DNA from: Micromonospora coerulea
GTDB lineage: Bacteria > Actinomycetota > Actinomycetes > Mycobacteriales > Micromonosporaceae
NCBI RefSeq assembly: GCF_016598485.1
Contig: NZ_JAEMUW010000029.1
Location: 1 to 60,059 of the forward strand
Reading direction: 5' to 3'
DNA: 60,059 bases
Part shown: one piece after another, positions 1 through 9,224 of the stretch
Numbering within the stretch: position 1 is the stretch's first letter
Layout of the letters: each line of letters starts with the position of its first letter
The notes under the pieces: model-generated
Databases searched by the model: none
What the model was told of the DNA's origin: nothing
Seen by the model: the letters and a program-made list of their open reading frames with translations, nothing else
Position numbers and translations under genes: made by a program

Positions 1-856
1 GGTTGCGTGGGCTTCCTAACGATCCGGGTATGAAGATCAAATCACCCGGCTCCAGCAGATGCGGAGAAGGCACTTGGATGCCAACGCGTGCCTGGTCGGT
101 GGTCACGCGCGGGATCCTGATACCCGCCGCCCTGTAAGCCTGCTGGACCAGGGACGAGCAGTCGCATTGGCTCTCCGGATTGCCGGCGTGCGGATCCGTA
201 CAGGCCCCCCCGAAGGAGTAGGGGGTGCCCAGCTGCTGGAGCGCCCAGGAGATGGCCACCACGACGGGAGCCGGAGTTGTCGGAGGCAGGCGGAACCCGT
301 CGGGCAGTGAGGCCGAGGCGGCGGACTTGCATGATCCGGGCGCGCCGGTGAACGAGTCGACGAGCGTGACGGCGTCGTGTGTCCAACGGCCGTAGGCGTC
401 AGGGTAGGCGGATCGCTGAACAGCCTGCGCTGCTTCCGTCAGCGGCATCTGCTGCCAGCCAGGCACTCGAAGTAGCCGCTGGTAAAAACCGCGAGCCTGG
501 TACGCCGGATCCGTCAACTGCCCGGGGGTACCCCACCCCTGGCTGGGTCGCTGTTGGAAGACTCCCACCGAGTCGTGGTCGTTGGCGTGCCCGAGATGAG
601 GCAGATTGCGCAGGCCCGATTCCTGTAGGGCGGTAGCCACGGCGACGACCCAGCCCCACCGCGGCACGCCCTGCGCCACACCGACGTCGACGATGGTGGC
701 GGCTATCTCCAGCTGGTCGTCGTCATACGGCCCGACGCCGCGGACATGGGCGCCGGAGCAGGCTGTTCCACCTCCGATCGGGCCGGACAGCAGAACCGGA
801 AGCCCGAGGCAACCGGCGAATACCACCCCGACGACGGAGATGAGAACCCTCTTCAC
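1..856 (-). CDS. NlpC/P60 (C40) peptidase with N-terminal lysozyme-like region, partial
   Basis: This secreted or membrane-anchored cell-wall hydrolase is cut off by the left edge. The GTG start at 856 follows a GGGGAGG ribosome site. A hydrophobic segment (about residues 4-22) comes first, then a lysozyme/transglycosylase-like region with ALQESGL near residue 78 and VGVFQQRP after it. The NlpC/P60 core follows, with LGTPYSFGG and the nucleophile in CDCSSLV near residue 231. Two-domain muramidase plus endopeptidase proteins act as the VirB1-like enzyme of Gram-positive type IV secretion systems, opening peptidoglycan for the channel. Its position downstream of the coupling and VirB4 ATPases, on the same strand, supports that role. 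The C-terminus and catalytic His lie outside the window. Confidence 0.85.
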   Translation of the reverse strand, partial: MKRVLISVVGVVFAGCLGLPVLLSGPIGGGTACSGAHVRGVGPYDDDQLEIAATIVDVGVAQGVPRWGWVVAVATALQESGLRNLPHLGHANDHDSVGVFQQRPSQGWGTPGQLTDPAYQARGFYQRLLRVPGWQQMPLTEAAQAVQRSAYPDAYGRWTHDAVTLVDSFTGAPGSCKSAASASLPDGFRLPPTTPAPVVVAISWALQQLGTPYSFGGACTDPHAGNPESQCDCSSLVQQAYRAAGIRIPRVTTDQARVGIQVPSPHLLEPGDLIFIPGSLGSPRN

Positions 857-973
857 TGCGCCTCCCCGGTAGTTCGATGTATCGGTGCAGCCCTCCGCCT
901 GACGGCAGGCGTTGGTGCCGAAAACAGAAATGGCGGGTGGTGTGCCGCCCGAAGGCGGCACACCATCGGTGCG

Positions 974-1951
974 TCAGGAGCGCTCGGCCGGCCAGCTACC
1001 TACGGCACTGGGCGGGATGCTGCGCTGCAGTGCCTCCCCGATGAGGTGAGCGAGGGTGTAGGTGGGGTCGGCGTCGAGGGCCCGGTCGACGGCGAGCAGG
1101 GCGAGCGCCCCGTTGCCGTGTTGCCAGGCGGTGTAGGCGAGCAGGCTGGCGGGCGCAGCGACCAGTCCGGGTTCGGCGCGCCGGGTGATGTCGGTCCAGA
1201 GGGCGAGCCGGCTGGGGTGGTCGCTGCTGAGGGCGCCGGCGTAGTCCCGAACTTCTTGGTACTGCAGGAGGATGGTGAGCCAGGCGGCCTCGTCGTCGCT
1301 GAGCGCTCGGCCGTCCTCATAGCACTGGTGTGCCTGCCGCACGGCGGCGTACCCGCGTTCGGTCAGGTCTGCGCCGGGCTTGAGCGCCGCCATCTCATAC
1401 AGCGCCCTGGTGGTGGCGTCGCTCATGCGCTGGCGGTCGTCGCCGTCGACGGCGGCTATCTGGGCGGCGAGGTCCGTCCGGCTGGGCAGGGCGACCATTC
1501 CGGCGAGGGTCGCTTCGGCGGCGAGGACGCTGCTGTCCGGGTGGCATGGTGTGCCGTCGGCGGGGCAGCAGGCGGGATCATGGCAGGTGTAGGACCAGAA
1601 GCGTCCGTCGGTGACCCGCAGCGCGTCACGTACGGCGAAGCCGGCGGCGGTGAGCGCGTCGCGGGTGGCGTCGACGGCGGGGGTGACACGTGCGGCAGGC
1701 CCGTAGCCGACGAGGATCACGCCGGTGATGCCGTCCTGCCGGGTGATGGCGGTGACGACCTGGTCGGCGTGCGCGGCGACGACGTCGACGGGCGCGCCGG
1801 CGGCGGGTAGGTCGGCGCGCATGGCGAAGGTGACGCGGGCGTCGCGCAGGGCGGTGACGGTGAGGCTGTCGGTGGGATGGAAGCCCAGGAGGTAGGGGAC
1901 GGCGGCGATGAGGTCAGCGGCACCGCGGATGCGCATGGTCGGCTGTGTCAT
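974..1951 (-). CDS. DUF4192 family protein
   Basis: The 325-residue protein matches the DUF4192 family by its opening (MRIRGAADLIAAVPYLLGF, then HPTDSLTV) and the spaced WSYTCHD...CCPADGTPC segment. The family is widespread in actinobacteria, often on plasmids and integrative elements, and has no assigned biochemical role. The ATG at 1951 is chosen because GGAAGGA precedes it and the family N-terminus starts there; the reading frame stays open further upstream without similarity. The stop lies 117 bp from the start of the C40 peptidase gene, so the two may be co-transcribed. No signal peptide or membrane segment is visible. Confidence 0.85.
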   Translation of the reverse strand: MTQPTMRIRGAADLIAAVPYLLGFHPTDSLTVTALRDARVTFAMRADLPAAGAPVDVVAAHADQVVTAITRQDGITGVILVGYGPAARVTPAVDATRDALTAAGFAVRDALRVTDGRFWSYTCHDPACCPADGTPCHPDSSVLAAEATLAGMVALPSRTDLAAQIAAVDGDDRQRMSDATTRALYEMAALKPGADLTERGYAAVRQAHQCYEDGRALSDDEAAWLTILLQYQEVRDYAGALSSDHPSRLALWTDITRRAEPGLVAAPASLLAYTAWQHGNGALALLAVDRALDADPTYTLAHLIGEALQRSIPPSAVGSWPAERS

Positions 1952-2030
1952 GACAAGTCCTTCCGGCGGAGGTGGGGAAGCGTGAGAGCAGGGCGGCCCT
2001 TCCCGCGGTAGGGGAGGGCCGCCCTGGCGG

Positions 2031-2729
2031 TTAGTCGTCGGCGCTGTCGGCCTGCTCGGCATCGGCCGACGCGAGTTGGTAGCGGGCGGGTTGCCCGCCG
2101 ATGAGCTGTGCGGTGCCGGCGCGGGCGAGGGCGTCGAGGGCGCCGCCGATGGCGCCGGTGCTGCGGCCGGGGAGGTAGACCGCGATGCGCCTGGCGGTCC
2201 ACCCGGCGAGGCCAAGGTGGTCAGGTAGCAGGTTGTCCCGCATGACCTGGGCGACGAGCTGCGGCAGCTCGCCGGGGCGCAGCCGGGGCAGCCCGTTGGC
2301 GAGGATCCGCGGTTGGCTCTGGCGGCTGTGGGGCTGGTCGCGGCGGCACGCGCCGCAGTAGGCGGCGGCTTTCTGCCCGCAGCCGGGGCAGACGGCGGCC
2401 ATCTGTGCCTGGCAGCCCCGACACCGCTTCGGCGGCTCCTGCTCCTGCCCGGTGGTGCCGGCCGTGGACGCGTCGACCGGTTGTTCTGCCTCCACGGCGG
2501 TCGGCCGCTCGGCCCGGCTGTCGAAAGGTGGCTCATCGGTAAGTCGCCGGGTGGGCGCCCCGTCGGCCGCCTCCCCGCCGTCAACCGTGGTGATGTGCCC
2601 GGCGGTGGACAGGGAAGCCGGATCGGTGGCGGGGTGGCGACCTGTGCGCTCACCCACCTGATGCCCGTTGTCCGGGCCGTGTCCTGCGGCGGGGAGGGTG
2701 ACCTGCGGGGTTGCCGTCGGTGTGCTCAA
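2031..2729 (-). CDS. hypothetical zinc-ribbon protein
   Basis: Not recognised beyond its cysteine pattern. The 232-residue product has a low-complexity, Thr/Glu-rich first half. A Cys cluster follows (CRGCQAQMAAVCPGCGQK, then YCGACRRD), which looks like a double zinc ribbon around residues 100-135. The C-terminus resembles a winged helix (LPDHLGLAGWTARRIAVYL). The start is a rare TTG at 2729, preceded by GAAAGGA. Its place in a leftward run of accessory genes between the DUF4192 gene and the replication-relaxation gene suggests a DNA-binding accessory of the element. That role is inference. Confidence 0.6.
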   Translation of the reverse strand: MSTPTATPQVTLPAAGHGPDNGHQVGERTGRHPATDPASLSTAGHITTVDGGEAADGAPTRRLTDEPPFDSRAERPTAVEAEQPVDASTAGTTGQEQEPPKRCRGCQAQMAAVCPGCGQKAAAYCGACRRDQPHSRQSQPRILANGLPRLRPGELPQLVAQVMRDNLLPDHLGLAGWTARRIAVYLPGRSTGAIGGALDALARAGTAQLIGGQPARYQLASADAEQADSADD

Positions 2730-2792
2730 GGCGTGTCCTTTCCACGAAAGAGCCCGACGCCGGGCGCGGCGTCGGGCTGGGGAGGCGGAATG

Positions 2793-3515
2793 TCAGGCGG
2801 GCAGGACCGGGTGTTCGCCGGTGGGCCCGGCCCTGTCGTGCCAGTGGGTGCGGTCGCGGCCCGCCCACCAGCGCAGCAGGGACGCGCAGGCGGCGGCGTC
2901 GTCCGCGGCGGTAGGCAGCTGGTGCACCAGGTGCGGTTGCTGGGTCCGGTGGGCGGGTTCGGTGTAGGCGGTGGGCTGCCACCCGTCCGGGTGGGGGCGG
3001 ATGTCGCCGATGACGGTGCCGGAGGTGGCCAGGCCCCACGCTTCGGCGGCGACCCGGTCGGGAACGACGAACCAGCCGTCACCGTCGGCGCCGAGGGTGA
3101 CCATGCCGTGCCGCGGGTTGTAGGGCGCAGGGAGTAGGTGGCGGATGAGCGGGTCGGCGGAGATCGGTCGGTGTTTGCGCCAGGCGGCGTAGGCGGTGAT
3201 GACGGCATCCCGGCCGGCCTCGTGCCGTTCAAGCAGTTGGAGCAGGCGCAGGGTGTCGGCGTCGAGGCTGTGCGGTCGGGTGAGGGTGGCGTAGCTGGTG
3301 AGGGTGTCCAGCTGGTGGGTGCAGTGCTGCCGCAGCCGGTGCAGGGTTTCGGTGAGTCGGCGGGCGGTGAGGGCGAAGTCGTAGGCGGCGCGGTGCAGTG
3401 CCACCGCGATGTCGGCGACGGGATCGCCGGCGGCGGTGTCGTGCCGCCACAGGTGGTCGGTGAGCACGTCGTTGGTGGCGACGGCGATCGCGGTGAGGAC
3501 AGGGTCGTACGACAC
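2793..3515 (-). CDS. hypothetical protein of the conjugative element
   Basis: Unrecognised 240-residue protein. The GTG start at 3515 is well supported by AAGGAGGT immediately upstream (the frame is open further, but without a ribosome site). The N-terminal half (DPVLTAIAVATNDVLTDHLW, then ALHRAAYDFALTARRL) is predicted helical and could form a coiled coil. The C-terminal half has aromatic-rich segments (GDGWFVVPDRVAAEAWGL). No signal peptide, metal site or nucleotide motif is visible. It lies between two other unknown genes with short gaps, so it is probably one of several accessory genes transcribed leftward with the transfer functions. Confidence 0.55.
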   Translation of the reverse strand: MSYDPVLTAIAVATNDVLTDHLWRHDTAAGDPVADIAVALHRAAYDFALTARRLTETLHRLRQHCTHQLDTLTSYATLTRPHSLDADTLRLLQLLERHEAGRDAVITAYAAWRKHRPISADPLIRHLLPAPYNPRHGMVTLGADGDGWFVVPDRVAAEAWGLATSGTVIGDIRPHPDGWQPTAYTEPAHRTQQPHLVHQLPTAADDAAACASLLRWWAGRDRTHWHDRAGPTGEHPVLPA

Positions 3516-3614
3516 GGGGACCTCCTTGGTGGGTCGCCCGGCGGGGCGATGTAGGGATGCGGCGGGCGCCGCCTGCGTCATGGCAGGCAATCGACGGCGC
3601 ACGCCTCGGGGTGG

Positions 3615-4304
3615 TCAGGGGCGTGGGGCGGCGTGGACGGCGACGATGTGCCGGTCCTGCGGCAGGGCGCGCAGGTACGCGGCGGCGTGGGCGAGATAGC
3701 GCAGCCGGTCGGCGAGGCTGTCGCTGGCGGGCTCGAGGAGCCCGCCGTCGTCGGTCACCATGGCGTCGCCGGCGATCGCCCGCTGCCAGTGCAGGACGCT
3801 GTAGGTGATCTCACCCGCCTGGTAGGCCTCGAGCTCCTGCAGGTGCAGGGGTACGCGGGCGTGGGGGTGGCAGTTGTGGGCGAGCATGGCCAGCACCCGG
3901 GGTTGGGCTTCGAACTGCCGCACCGCCTGCTCAGCGGTGAGCCGGTGGTCGGCGCGGAAGTCGCGTGGCGGGCGGGCGGCGGGGATGCGGGCGACGACGT
4001 GGGACCACACCCGCCACCGGTATACGGCGTCAGCGTGGGCGAGGGTGGCGGCGGCGGTCAGGTCCAGCCGGCGCAGTCGACCGCCGGCGGCGAGGGCGAC
4101 CGCGGCGCGGCGGCGCACGGGGTGGACGAGGTGACGGGCCGACCAGCGGCTGATCACGCCGCTGATCGCCCGGCGGCGGACGGGAAACATCGGTACCGGA
4201 ATGCTGGTGGCGAGGCGGTGCCGGTTGAGGATCTCTGAGGCGGAGAACCAGCCGGCGCAGGTGTCGGCGGGCATGCAGACAATGACGAGTCGGACGTCGG
4301 ACAC
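3615..4304 (-). CDS. hypothetical protein of the conjugative element
   Basis: Unrecognised 229-residue basic protein. The GTG at 4304 follows GAAGGGAG at workable spacing. The sequence is Arg/Ala rich, with helical stretches (LTAAATLAHADAVYRWRVW; SLADRLRYLAHAAAYLRAL). No catalytic motif, signal peptide or membrane segment is evident. It is the first gene of the leftward accessory run 4304-974, and a duplicated TGTCAGG operator sits about 225 bp upstream. It could be a DNA-processing or regulatory accessory, but nothing in the sequence settles this. Confidence 0.5.
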   Translation of the reverse strand: MSDVRLVIVCMPADTCAGWFSASEILNRHRLATSIPVPMFPVRRRAISGVISRWSARHLVHPVRRRAAVALAAGGRLRRLDLTAAATLAHADAVYRWRVWSHVVARIPAARPPRDFRADHRLTAEQAVRQFEAQPRVLAMLAHNCHPHARVPLHLQELEAYQAGEITYSVLHWQRAIAGDAMVTDDGGLLEPASDSLADRLRYLAHAAAYLRALPQDRHIVAVHAAPRP

Positions 4305-4730
4305 GACAGGGTGCTCCCTTCTGCAGGGGAGAGGGGATCCGCACGGGTTGCGTCACAGGGCGCGGGAGGCGATCGCGGGCCGACCATTCGGTGGGCGAGG
4401 GGGATCGCGGGGACGCGGGTGACAGGGGTGCGGAGACAAGGTGTGCGGTGGACCGTAGCCGGCGCACCTGTCAGCGCGGCGATCCCGACAAGCGGCTGAC
4501 CTGCAGCGTCACGTGTGGGATGTGCTGTTGTCAGGTGCTGTCAGGCCGACGTCGGCGTGATCGAGTTCCGCGTGGCGCGACGGCGGTCACCCGGCGTCTG
4601 CCCGCCCGGGGGAGAGAAAGGGGTTCCTGCTGACATTCCGATCGGAGCGGGCCGGCGGCGACGTCCGGAGCAACACCACCCGTGCGAAACTTTCCCCAAC
4701 CGAACCGTCCCGGCGAACGTGTGTGGTCAG
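4305..4730. other. intergenic stretch upstream of leftward accessory genes
   Basis: No convincing gene is seen on either strand. The stretch carries the paired TGTCAGG element (4529-4545) and a single CTGTCAG near 4469-4475. It lies between the end of the replication-relaxation gene and the first accessory gene, so it is a reasonable place for a promoter or for the transfer origin. No clear oriT palindrome was recognised by eye. Confidence 0.4.
4529..4545 (+). promoter_or_regulatory. candidate operator TGTCAGG-TGC-TGTCAGG
   Basis: A perfect 7-bp direct repeat lies at 10-bp spacing with a TGC spacer. The same arrangement occurs at 13801-13817 (other strand), 18534-18550, 18576-18592 and, degenerate, 19373-19389. 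Repeats one helical turn apart suggest cooperative binding of one regulator. The binding protein is unknown. Confidence 0.5.
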
Positions 4731-5621
4731 CTACCCGGACGGCTCAGCCGCTGCCGCCGGGTTCGTCTCGCCGTGGCCGTGCAGGTTGAGCTCACCGTCG
4801 CGCCAGTTGGGGTTGCGGGGGTTGTCGCGGCCGTGGTCGCTGGGCAGGTCGGTGAGGGTGACCCGGCGCCATGCGTCGGCCGGCAGCCACACCGCGGCGG
4901 TCGGGTCGGTGTCGTGGGTGGCGGTCGCCACCGGGATGGGGAGGTCCATGCGGCGCAGGGCGTGCTGCAGGTTGGCCTCGCGCTCTGGTGCGGGCAGCCA
5001 GAACAGCACCGGGTAGCGGGGCCCGCCTCGCCGGACGAGGTCTGCGTACCGGTCGAGCTTCGCCACCAACCGTGGCAGGGATTCGGTACCCCGGTCGCAC
5101 TCGAGGAAGAACCCCACCGTGCGGGCTGCGGTCGTCCAGAGTCCGTGGCCGTCGGGGTGGACGGTGAGGAACTGCCGGGCCGCCATGGCCTCGGACCACC
5201 AGCGGTCGAGGCTGGTGTCAGCGCTGGTGCGGGCGGCGTGGTGCAGGCGCACGAAGAACTCGTTGACCGCCACGAGGTGGGCGAGGGTGGGGCTGGCGGA
5301 CAGGCGCAGCAGCCGTTCCCGGTGGGTGCGTTCGGTGGGGGAGGGGCGGCGGGTGGCGGCCGCCTGGAAGCGGGCGCCAGCGAGCCCGAGGACCCAGTGC
5401 CAGGGGTGGCTGCCGCCGTCGGTCCGGGCGAAGCGGAACCGGTCGAGCAGGTCCAGGGCGCGCAGTTCGGCCAGCCGGATCTGGCAGGTGCGCTCGGCGC
5501 GGAACGCGAGCCGGTGGATCTGGTCGGTGGTGAGGACCTGATGCTCGTCGAGCAGGTGCAGCAGCCACCGGTCCCTGTCGGTCAGGTGCGGGTAGATGGG
5601 GAGCAGGTTGTAGGTGGGCAT
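4731..5621 (-). CDS. replication-relaxation family protein (Replic_Relax)
   Basis: The 296-residue protein has the Replic_Relax layout. A winged helix-turn-helix lies at about residues 10-70 (LTDRDRWLLHLLDEHQVLTT, then QIHRLAF and RLAELRALDLLDRFR). A middle region follows with LAHLVAVNEFFVRL and an RTVGFFLECDRGTE segment. Members sit beside coupling ATPases on actinobacterial and Bacillus conjugative elements and are thought to help relaxase/origin processing; that is family knowledge. The ATG at 5621 follows AAGGGGGTGA. The coupling ATPase gene lies upstream on the same strand, 190 bp away. Confidence 0.85.
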   Translation of the reverse strand: MPTYNLLPIYPHLTDRDRWLLHLLDEHQVLTTDQIHRLAFRAERTCQIRLAELRALDLLDRFRFARTDGGSHPWHWVLGLAGARFQAAATRRPSPTERTHRERLLRLSASPTLAHLVAVNEFFVRLHHAARTSADTSLDRWWSEAMAARQFLTVHPDGHGLWTTAARTVGFFLECDRGTESLPRLVAKLDRYADLVRRGGPRYPVLFWLPAPEREANLQHALRRMDLPIPVATATHDTDPTAAVWLPADAWRRVTLTDLPSDHGRDNPRNPNWRDGELNLHGHGETNPAAAAEPSG

Positions 5622-5811
5622 GCGACGTCACCCCCTTCGAGGGGAAGGGCTTCCCGGTAGGGAGTCCGGGCGGGCCGACCGAGACGGAATCAGGCGTTCT
5701 CGCAGGTGGGGTGCCTGACAGCGGCGGCAGATGGCTGCGGGTGGGGGCTCGTTTCGGTGACACCCCCAAACGCGGCCCGATCCGCGCACGGAAACGCACC
5801 CCCGTGCGCGG

Positions 5812-8166
5812 TCACCGTCGACGGCCCATGGACCGGCGGGCGGCGCGCTGGATGGCCGGCTCCCCGCCGCGGGGGTGGGCGGCGGCGCACGCCTGCCGGA
5901 TCGCGGTGGCCTCACCGACCGGCGGCGCGGGTGGGTTGGTGGTGAAGGTGAACGCGGGCAGTTCCCGGTTACCGACGAGCAGCCGTGCGGCCGCGGTGTG
6001 CACGTCGAGGTGGGCGAGGTCGTGCTCATCGATGTCGGGGCGGGTGTGGATGGCAAGGTCCTTCGCGTCGGAGGGGTCGACGGTGAAGTAGATCTTCGTG
6101 CGGGCGTTCGCCGACACCGCCGCCTGGGTTTCCTTCGGTAGTTGTGCCAGGTTCTGATGCGCCAGGACGAGGCCCAGGCGGAAGCCCCGGGCTTCGGCGA
6201 GCATGTCGTCGACGGAGCCGGGCAGGGTCAGGAAGTTCTGGCATTCGTCGATGTAGATGGTGGCGTCGCGGCGGGTCGCTTCCGGTTGGGTGGCGCGGGC
6301 GATGGCGGCCTGCCACGTGCGCGCCACGATGAGGGAGCCGAGGATCCGGGCGGTCTCCTCACCGAGGACGCCCTTGGGCAGCCGGCACAGCAGCAGCCCG
6401 CCGTCGAGGATGTCGGCCATCTGGAACGACGAGCGGGCGGTGCCGATGACGTCCTTGACGAAGTCGCGCAGCAGGAAAGCGCGCAGCCGGGCGAGGACGG
6501 GGCCGATGACCTGCGCCCGCAGGCCGTCGTTCATGGAGTCGTACCACTGCCAGAACCCGCCGAGGCCCTCCGGGTCGGACAGGTCGTGGGTGAACCGGGC
6601 GCGGAAGCCGTGGTCGTTGAGCAGCGGGGGCACCAGCGACAGGGTCGGGTTGGCGTGCCGCATCAACGTCAGGCAGGACACCCGCAGGGTGTCGTCGATG
6701 CGCGGACCCCAGTGCCGTTGGAAGATCTTCGCGAAGATGCCGACGAGGTTGTCGACGGCCAGGTGCGCGTCGGCGGTGTCGTCGAGGGGGTTGAAGCAGG
6801 CCGGGTTGGGCTGGTCGGGGTCGATGATGGCGATGCGGTCGGCGTAGGTGGCGGGCAGCCGGTCGAGGATGTCGGTGACGAGGTCACCGCGGGGGTCGAT
6901 GACGACGGTGCCGCGGCGGGCGTGCACGTCGGCGAGGATCATGTTCAACAGCAGGGTGGACTTGCCGACACCGGTTTTGCCGACGAGGTGCACGTGTTGC
7001 CGGGAGTCGACGACGTGCAGGCCGACGGCGTGCCCACCGACCTGGGAGCGGCCGAGGACCTTCACGCTGCGCCCACCCGACGGCACGGCCACCGGTGCGG
7101 GGACGGCCTTCGCGCGGGCCCGGTCAAGGCCGGGCACCGCCACATCGCGGGGGATCGCGGCCAGGGCGGCGAGCTCTTCGACGGTGGCGAGGAAGCCGCG
7201 GCGCAACCGCCGGCCGGCGAGGACCGCAACCGGGCGTCGGGTGGGGATGCGGCGCAGCCGGTTGGGGCGGGTGTAGGTTGCCGCGGCGGCGTAGATGGTG
7301 TGGGCCAAGGCGGCGAGGCGGCGCCGCTGTGCCTGCTTCCGGTCGGGTCTCGGCTCGGCGGCCACGGCGTAGCGGACTGCGATCTCGAAGTGCGGCACGT
7401 TGACGGCCTTGACGACCGCCGCGCGGTGATGGGCGTCGGCGACGGGGTCCCGGCGGGCCGCCCGGGTGTCGGGTCTAGCCAGGCGGGCCGGCGGGCCGGG
7501 AGTGACCAACTCCACCAGCCACAGCAGCGGTGTCACCGCGACCGTCACCGCCGCGTTCAGCAGGGCCGCCGCCGGGTCGGGGCGGGCGCCGGCCGCGGCT
7601 GCCCGACGGGCGGCGGCGACCCGCCGCGTCGGGGCCGGTCTGGCGAGGACCTGCAGGCAGGCATGCTCCCGAGAGCGGATGGCGGCGCCGGCGGCGAGCA
7701 GGGCCCGCAGTGGGTCGTTGTGGTGCTCGGTGCGCAGCGGCAGCGTGTCGGTGTGCTGCGGCCACAGCGCACCGCCGTCCTGGTCGCCGAGGTCGGGAAT
7801 CGGTGGGCCGGCGTCGCCGGTGGTGACGGTGCAGCCCGGCCACGCGGCGCTGACGGCGGCTTCGACGGCGCCGTCGGCGACGGTGCCCGGCACCCACAGG
7901 CGGATGGTGAGACTGCGGCCGGTCCACGTGTACTCCCACGTCACGTGCGGGTGTCCGCGCAGCCGCCACCAACGCCATGTCGGGGCGAGGACCCCGGCCA
8001 TGGTGGTCCACAGGGCGGCGGCCGACTCGGCGTCCACCTCCGCTGGGGCGGCAACCGTCACCCACCGGGCGCCTGAGGTGTGTCGGCGGTGACGCCACCG
8101 CAGGAGCAGGTCGTGGCCGGCCACGGTCGCCACCATGGCGAGGGCCAGGAGAACGAGGGCAGTCAT
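5812..8166 (-). CDS. type IV secretion coupling ATPase (VirD4/TraD-like)
   Basis: The 784-residue protein has an N-terminal membrane segment (residues 2-18), a long poorly conserved region with a second hydrophobic stretch near 205-225, and a RecA-like motor domain. Walker A is HLVGKTGVGKST (about residues 392-403), followed by VVIDPRGDLV. Walker B is TIYIDECQNF (about 634-643), followed by EARGFRLGLVLAHQNLAQLP, typical of TraD/TraG ATPases. It would gather the DNA-relaxase complex and pump it into the channel, powered by ATP at the inner face of the membrane. The ATG at 8166 follows AAAGG. The neighbouring replication-relaxation gene supports a conjugative role. Confidence 0.92.
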   Translation of the reverse strand: MTALVLLALAMVATVAGHDLLLRWRHRRHTSGARWVTVAAPAEVDAESAAALWTTMAGVLAPTWRWWRLRGHPHVTWEYTWTGRSLTIRLWVPGTVADGAVEAAVSAAWPGCTVTTGDAGPPIPDLGDQDGGALWPQHTDTLPLRTEHHNDPLRALLAAGAAIRSREHACLQVLARPAPTRRVAAARRAAAAGARPDPAAALLNAAVTVAVTPLLWLVELVTPGPPARLARPDTRAARRDPVADAHHRAAVVKAVNVPHFEIAVRYAVAAEPRPDRKQAQRRRLAALAHTIYAAAATYTRPNRLRRIPTRRPVAVLAGRRLRRGFLATVEELAALAAIPRDVAVPGLDRARAKAVPAPVAVPSGGRSVKVLGRSQVGGHAVGLHVVDSRQHVHLVGKTGVGKSTLLLNMILADVHARRGTVVIDPRGDLVTDILDRLPATYADRIAIIDPDQPNPACFNPLDDTADAHLAVDNLVGIFAKIFQRHWGPRIDDTLRVSCLTLMRHANPTLSLVPPLLNDHGFRARFTHDLSDPEGLGGFWQWYDSMNDGLRAQVIGPVLARLRAFLLRDFVKDVIGTARSSFQMADILDGGLLLCRLPKGVLGEETARILGSLIVARTWQAAIARATQPEATRRDATIYIDECQNFLTLPGSVDDMLAEARGFRLGLVLAHQNLAQLPKETQAAVSANARTKIYFTVDPSDAKDLAIHTRPDIDEHDLAHLDVHTAAARLLVGNRELPAFTFTTNPPAPPVGEATAIRQACAAAHPRGGEPAIQRAARRSMGRRR

Positions 8167-8422
8167 CGGTGGCCTTTCTCGGTTGCGTTTCTGGTACGTC
8201 GGCGCGGCGGATGGCCGCTGCTGCGGGTCACCGCGGCGTCATCGACGTCGCCGCTGGGAGTCGCGGACGCCGATCGGGTCGTCGGGGTGCCCGCCAGGGC
8301 CGACGCGTCGCGGCTGGTGGAAGCGGTACGCCGCGTCGTTCGTGTCAAGCTCGGACCGGCACGAAGCCCTGAGAGTCCATAACGTGTGGCCGCAGGGAGT
8401 CGGGTGCTGTCTACTCCTGCTC

Positions 8423-8899
8423 ATGGGTGGAACCGCGTTGAGCGTCCTGAGTCCGCACGCCGCCGAGCGTGTCGAGCGCGTCGTGATGCAGGAGATGCTC
8501 GCCGAGGGCATGGCCCGGTATGAATCCGACCCGAGCTCTTGGTACTCCGCCGACGGCCTGCCCTACGGCTTCGACGTTCAGCCACCCGACCTCGAGATCG
8601 ATCCTGAGGAGCTGCAGTTCGTCGAGCGGGCCAGCGGGATGACGATCCGCTGCGAGGTTCTGCTGCACATCTTCGTCCGCGACCTGGCTGGCCGACCCGC
8701 CCTGGCCCGGATGGCTGAGCACGTGGCGCGACGGACCGAAGGGTGGGTGTTCGTCGAGTTCGACCGCCCGCCCTCCGCAGGCCTGCTCCGCTACCTGGCC
8801 GGCGCAGGGCGCTGCATCCGTGTCGAGGACGCCGTCTACCTCGACGCGGCGGCGATGACGACCTGGAACGCCCACCGGGATTTTCACGTCGTCAAGTGA
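8423..8899 (+). CDS. DUF6368-like small protein
   Basis: A 158-residue acidic protein, opposite in strand to the surrounding transfer genes. The opening MGGTALSVLSPHAAERVERV, the HIFVRDLAGRPALARMAEHV core, and the ending DAAAMTTWNAHRDFHVVK resemble DUF6368 proteins as I remember them (they end in a HPDFRMVK-like tail). The function of that family is not established, although members occur in accessory loci. The ATG at 8423 is taken; an upstream in-frame GTG near 8383 would add a hydrophobic stretch. The gene splits the transfer cluster between virB4 and virD4 and is likely cargo. Confidence 0.6.
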   Translation: MGGTALSVLSPHAAERVERVVMQEMLAEGMARYESDPSSWYSADGLPYGFDVQPPDLEIDPEELQFVERASGMTIRCEVLLHIFVRDLAGRPALARMAEHVARRTEGWVFVEFDRPPSAGLLRYLAGAGRCIRVEDAVYLDAAAMTTWNAHRDFHVVK

Positions 8900-9224
8900 G
8901 CACCATCCGCGCCGCCTGATCCTGGCTTCGACGCCGGGCCAAAGCCACTGGCTGATGGCGTGCAGATAATGGCCTGGTACCGCATTCGTGACGACGCTGG
9001 GAGATCAGGGGGTGGAAGGTCGGCCGGCGCCAACTCGCCACGACAGATCGTGCTCGATGTCAGGCAGTGACGCATGCCGTGGCCTGGCCCTCGTGCGGTG
9101 TCACGACCTACATTGGCGCAGCGGCCGCCCCTGGACAGCACGCCACCACGGTCGCCGACTCAGCTACCTGCAGTTGCATGACGGTGTGCGGGTGGCGCGG
9201 ATTGCGGCGGGTGAGTGTCCCGCC
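8900..9224. other. intergenic stretch between two cargo genes
   Basis: Convergent gene ends flank this 325-bp stretch. One TGTCAGG copy occurs at about 9058 without a 10-bp partner. No gene, hairpin with a T-tract or RNA structure is recognised. Confidence 0.4.

Noticed and set aside
1..860. Suspected frameshift in the C40 peptidase between the lysozyme-like and NlpC/P60 parts
   Set aside because: Careful re-reading of 270-300 showed one continuous frame. The apparent break came from a misread of the complement.
6142..8076. 644-codon rightward open frame opposite the coupling ATPase
   Set aside because: The product is Gly/Val/Asp-rich noise without motifs. The minus strand encodes Walker A and B motifs over the same bases.
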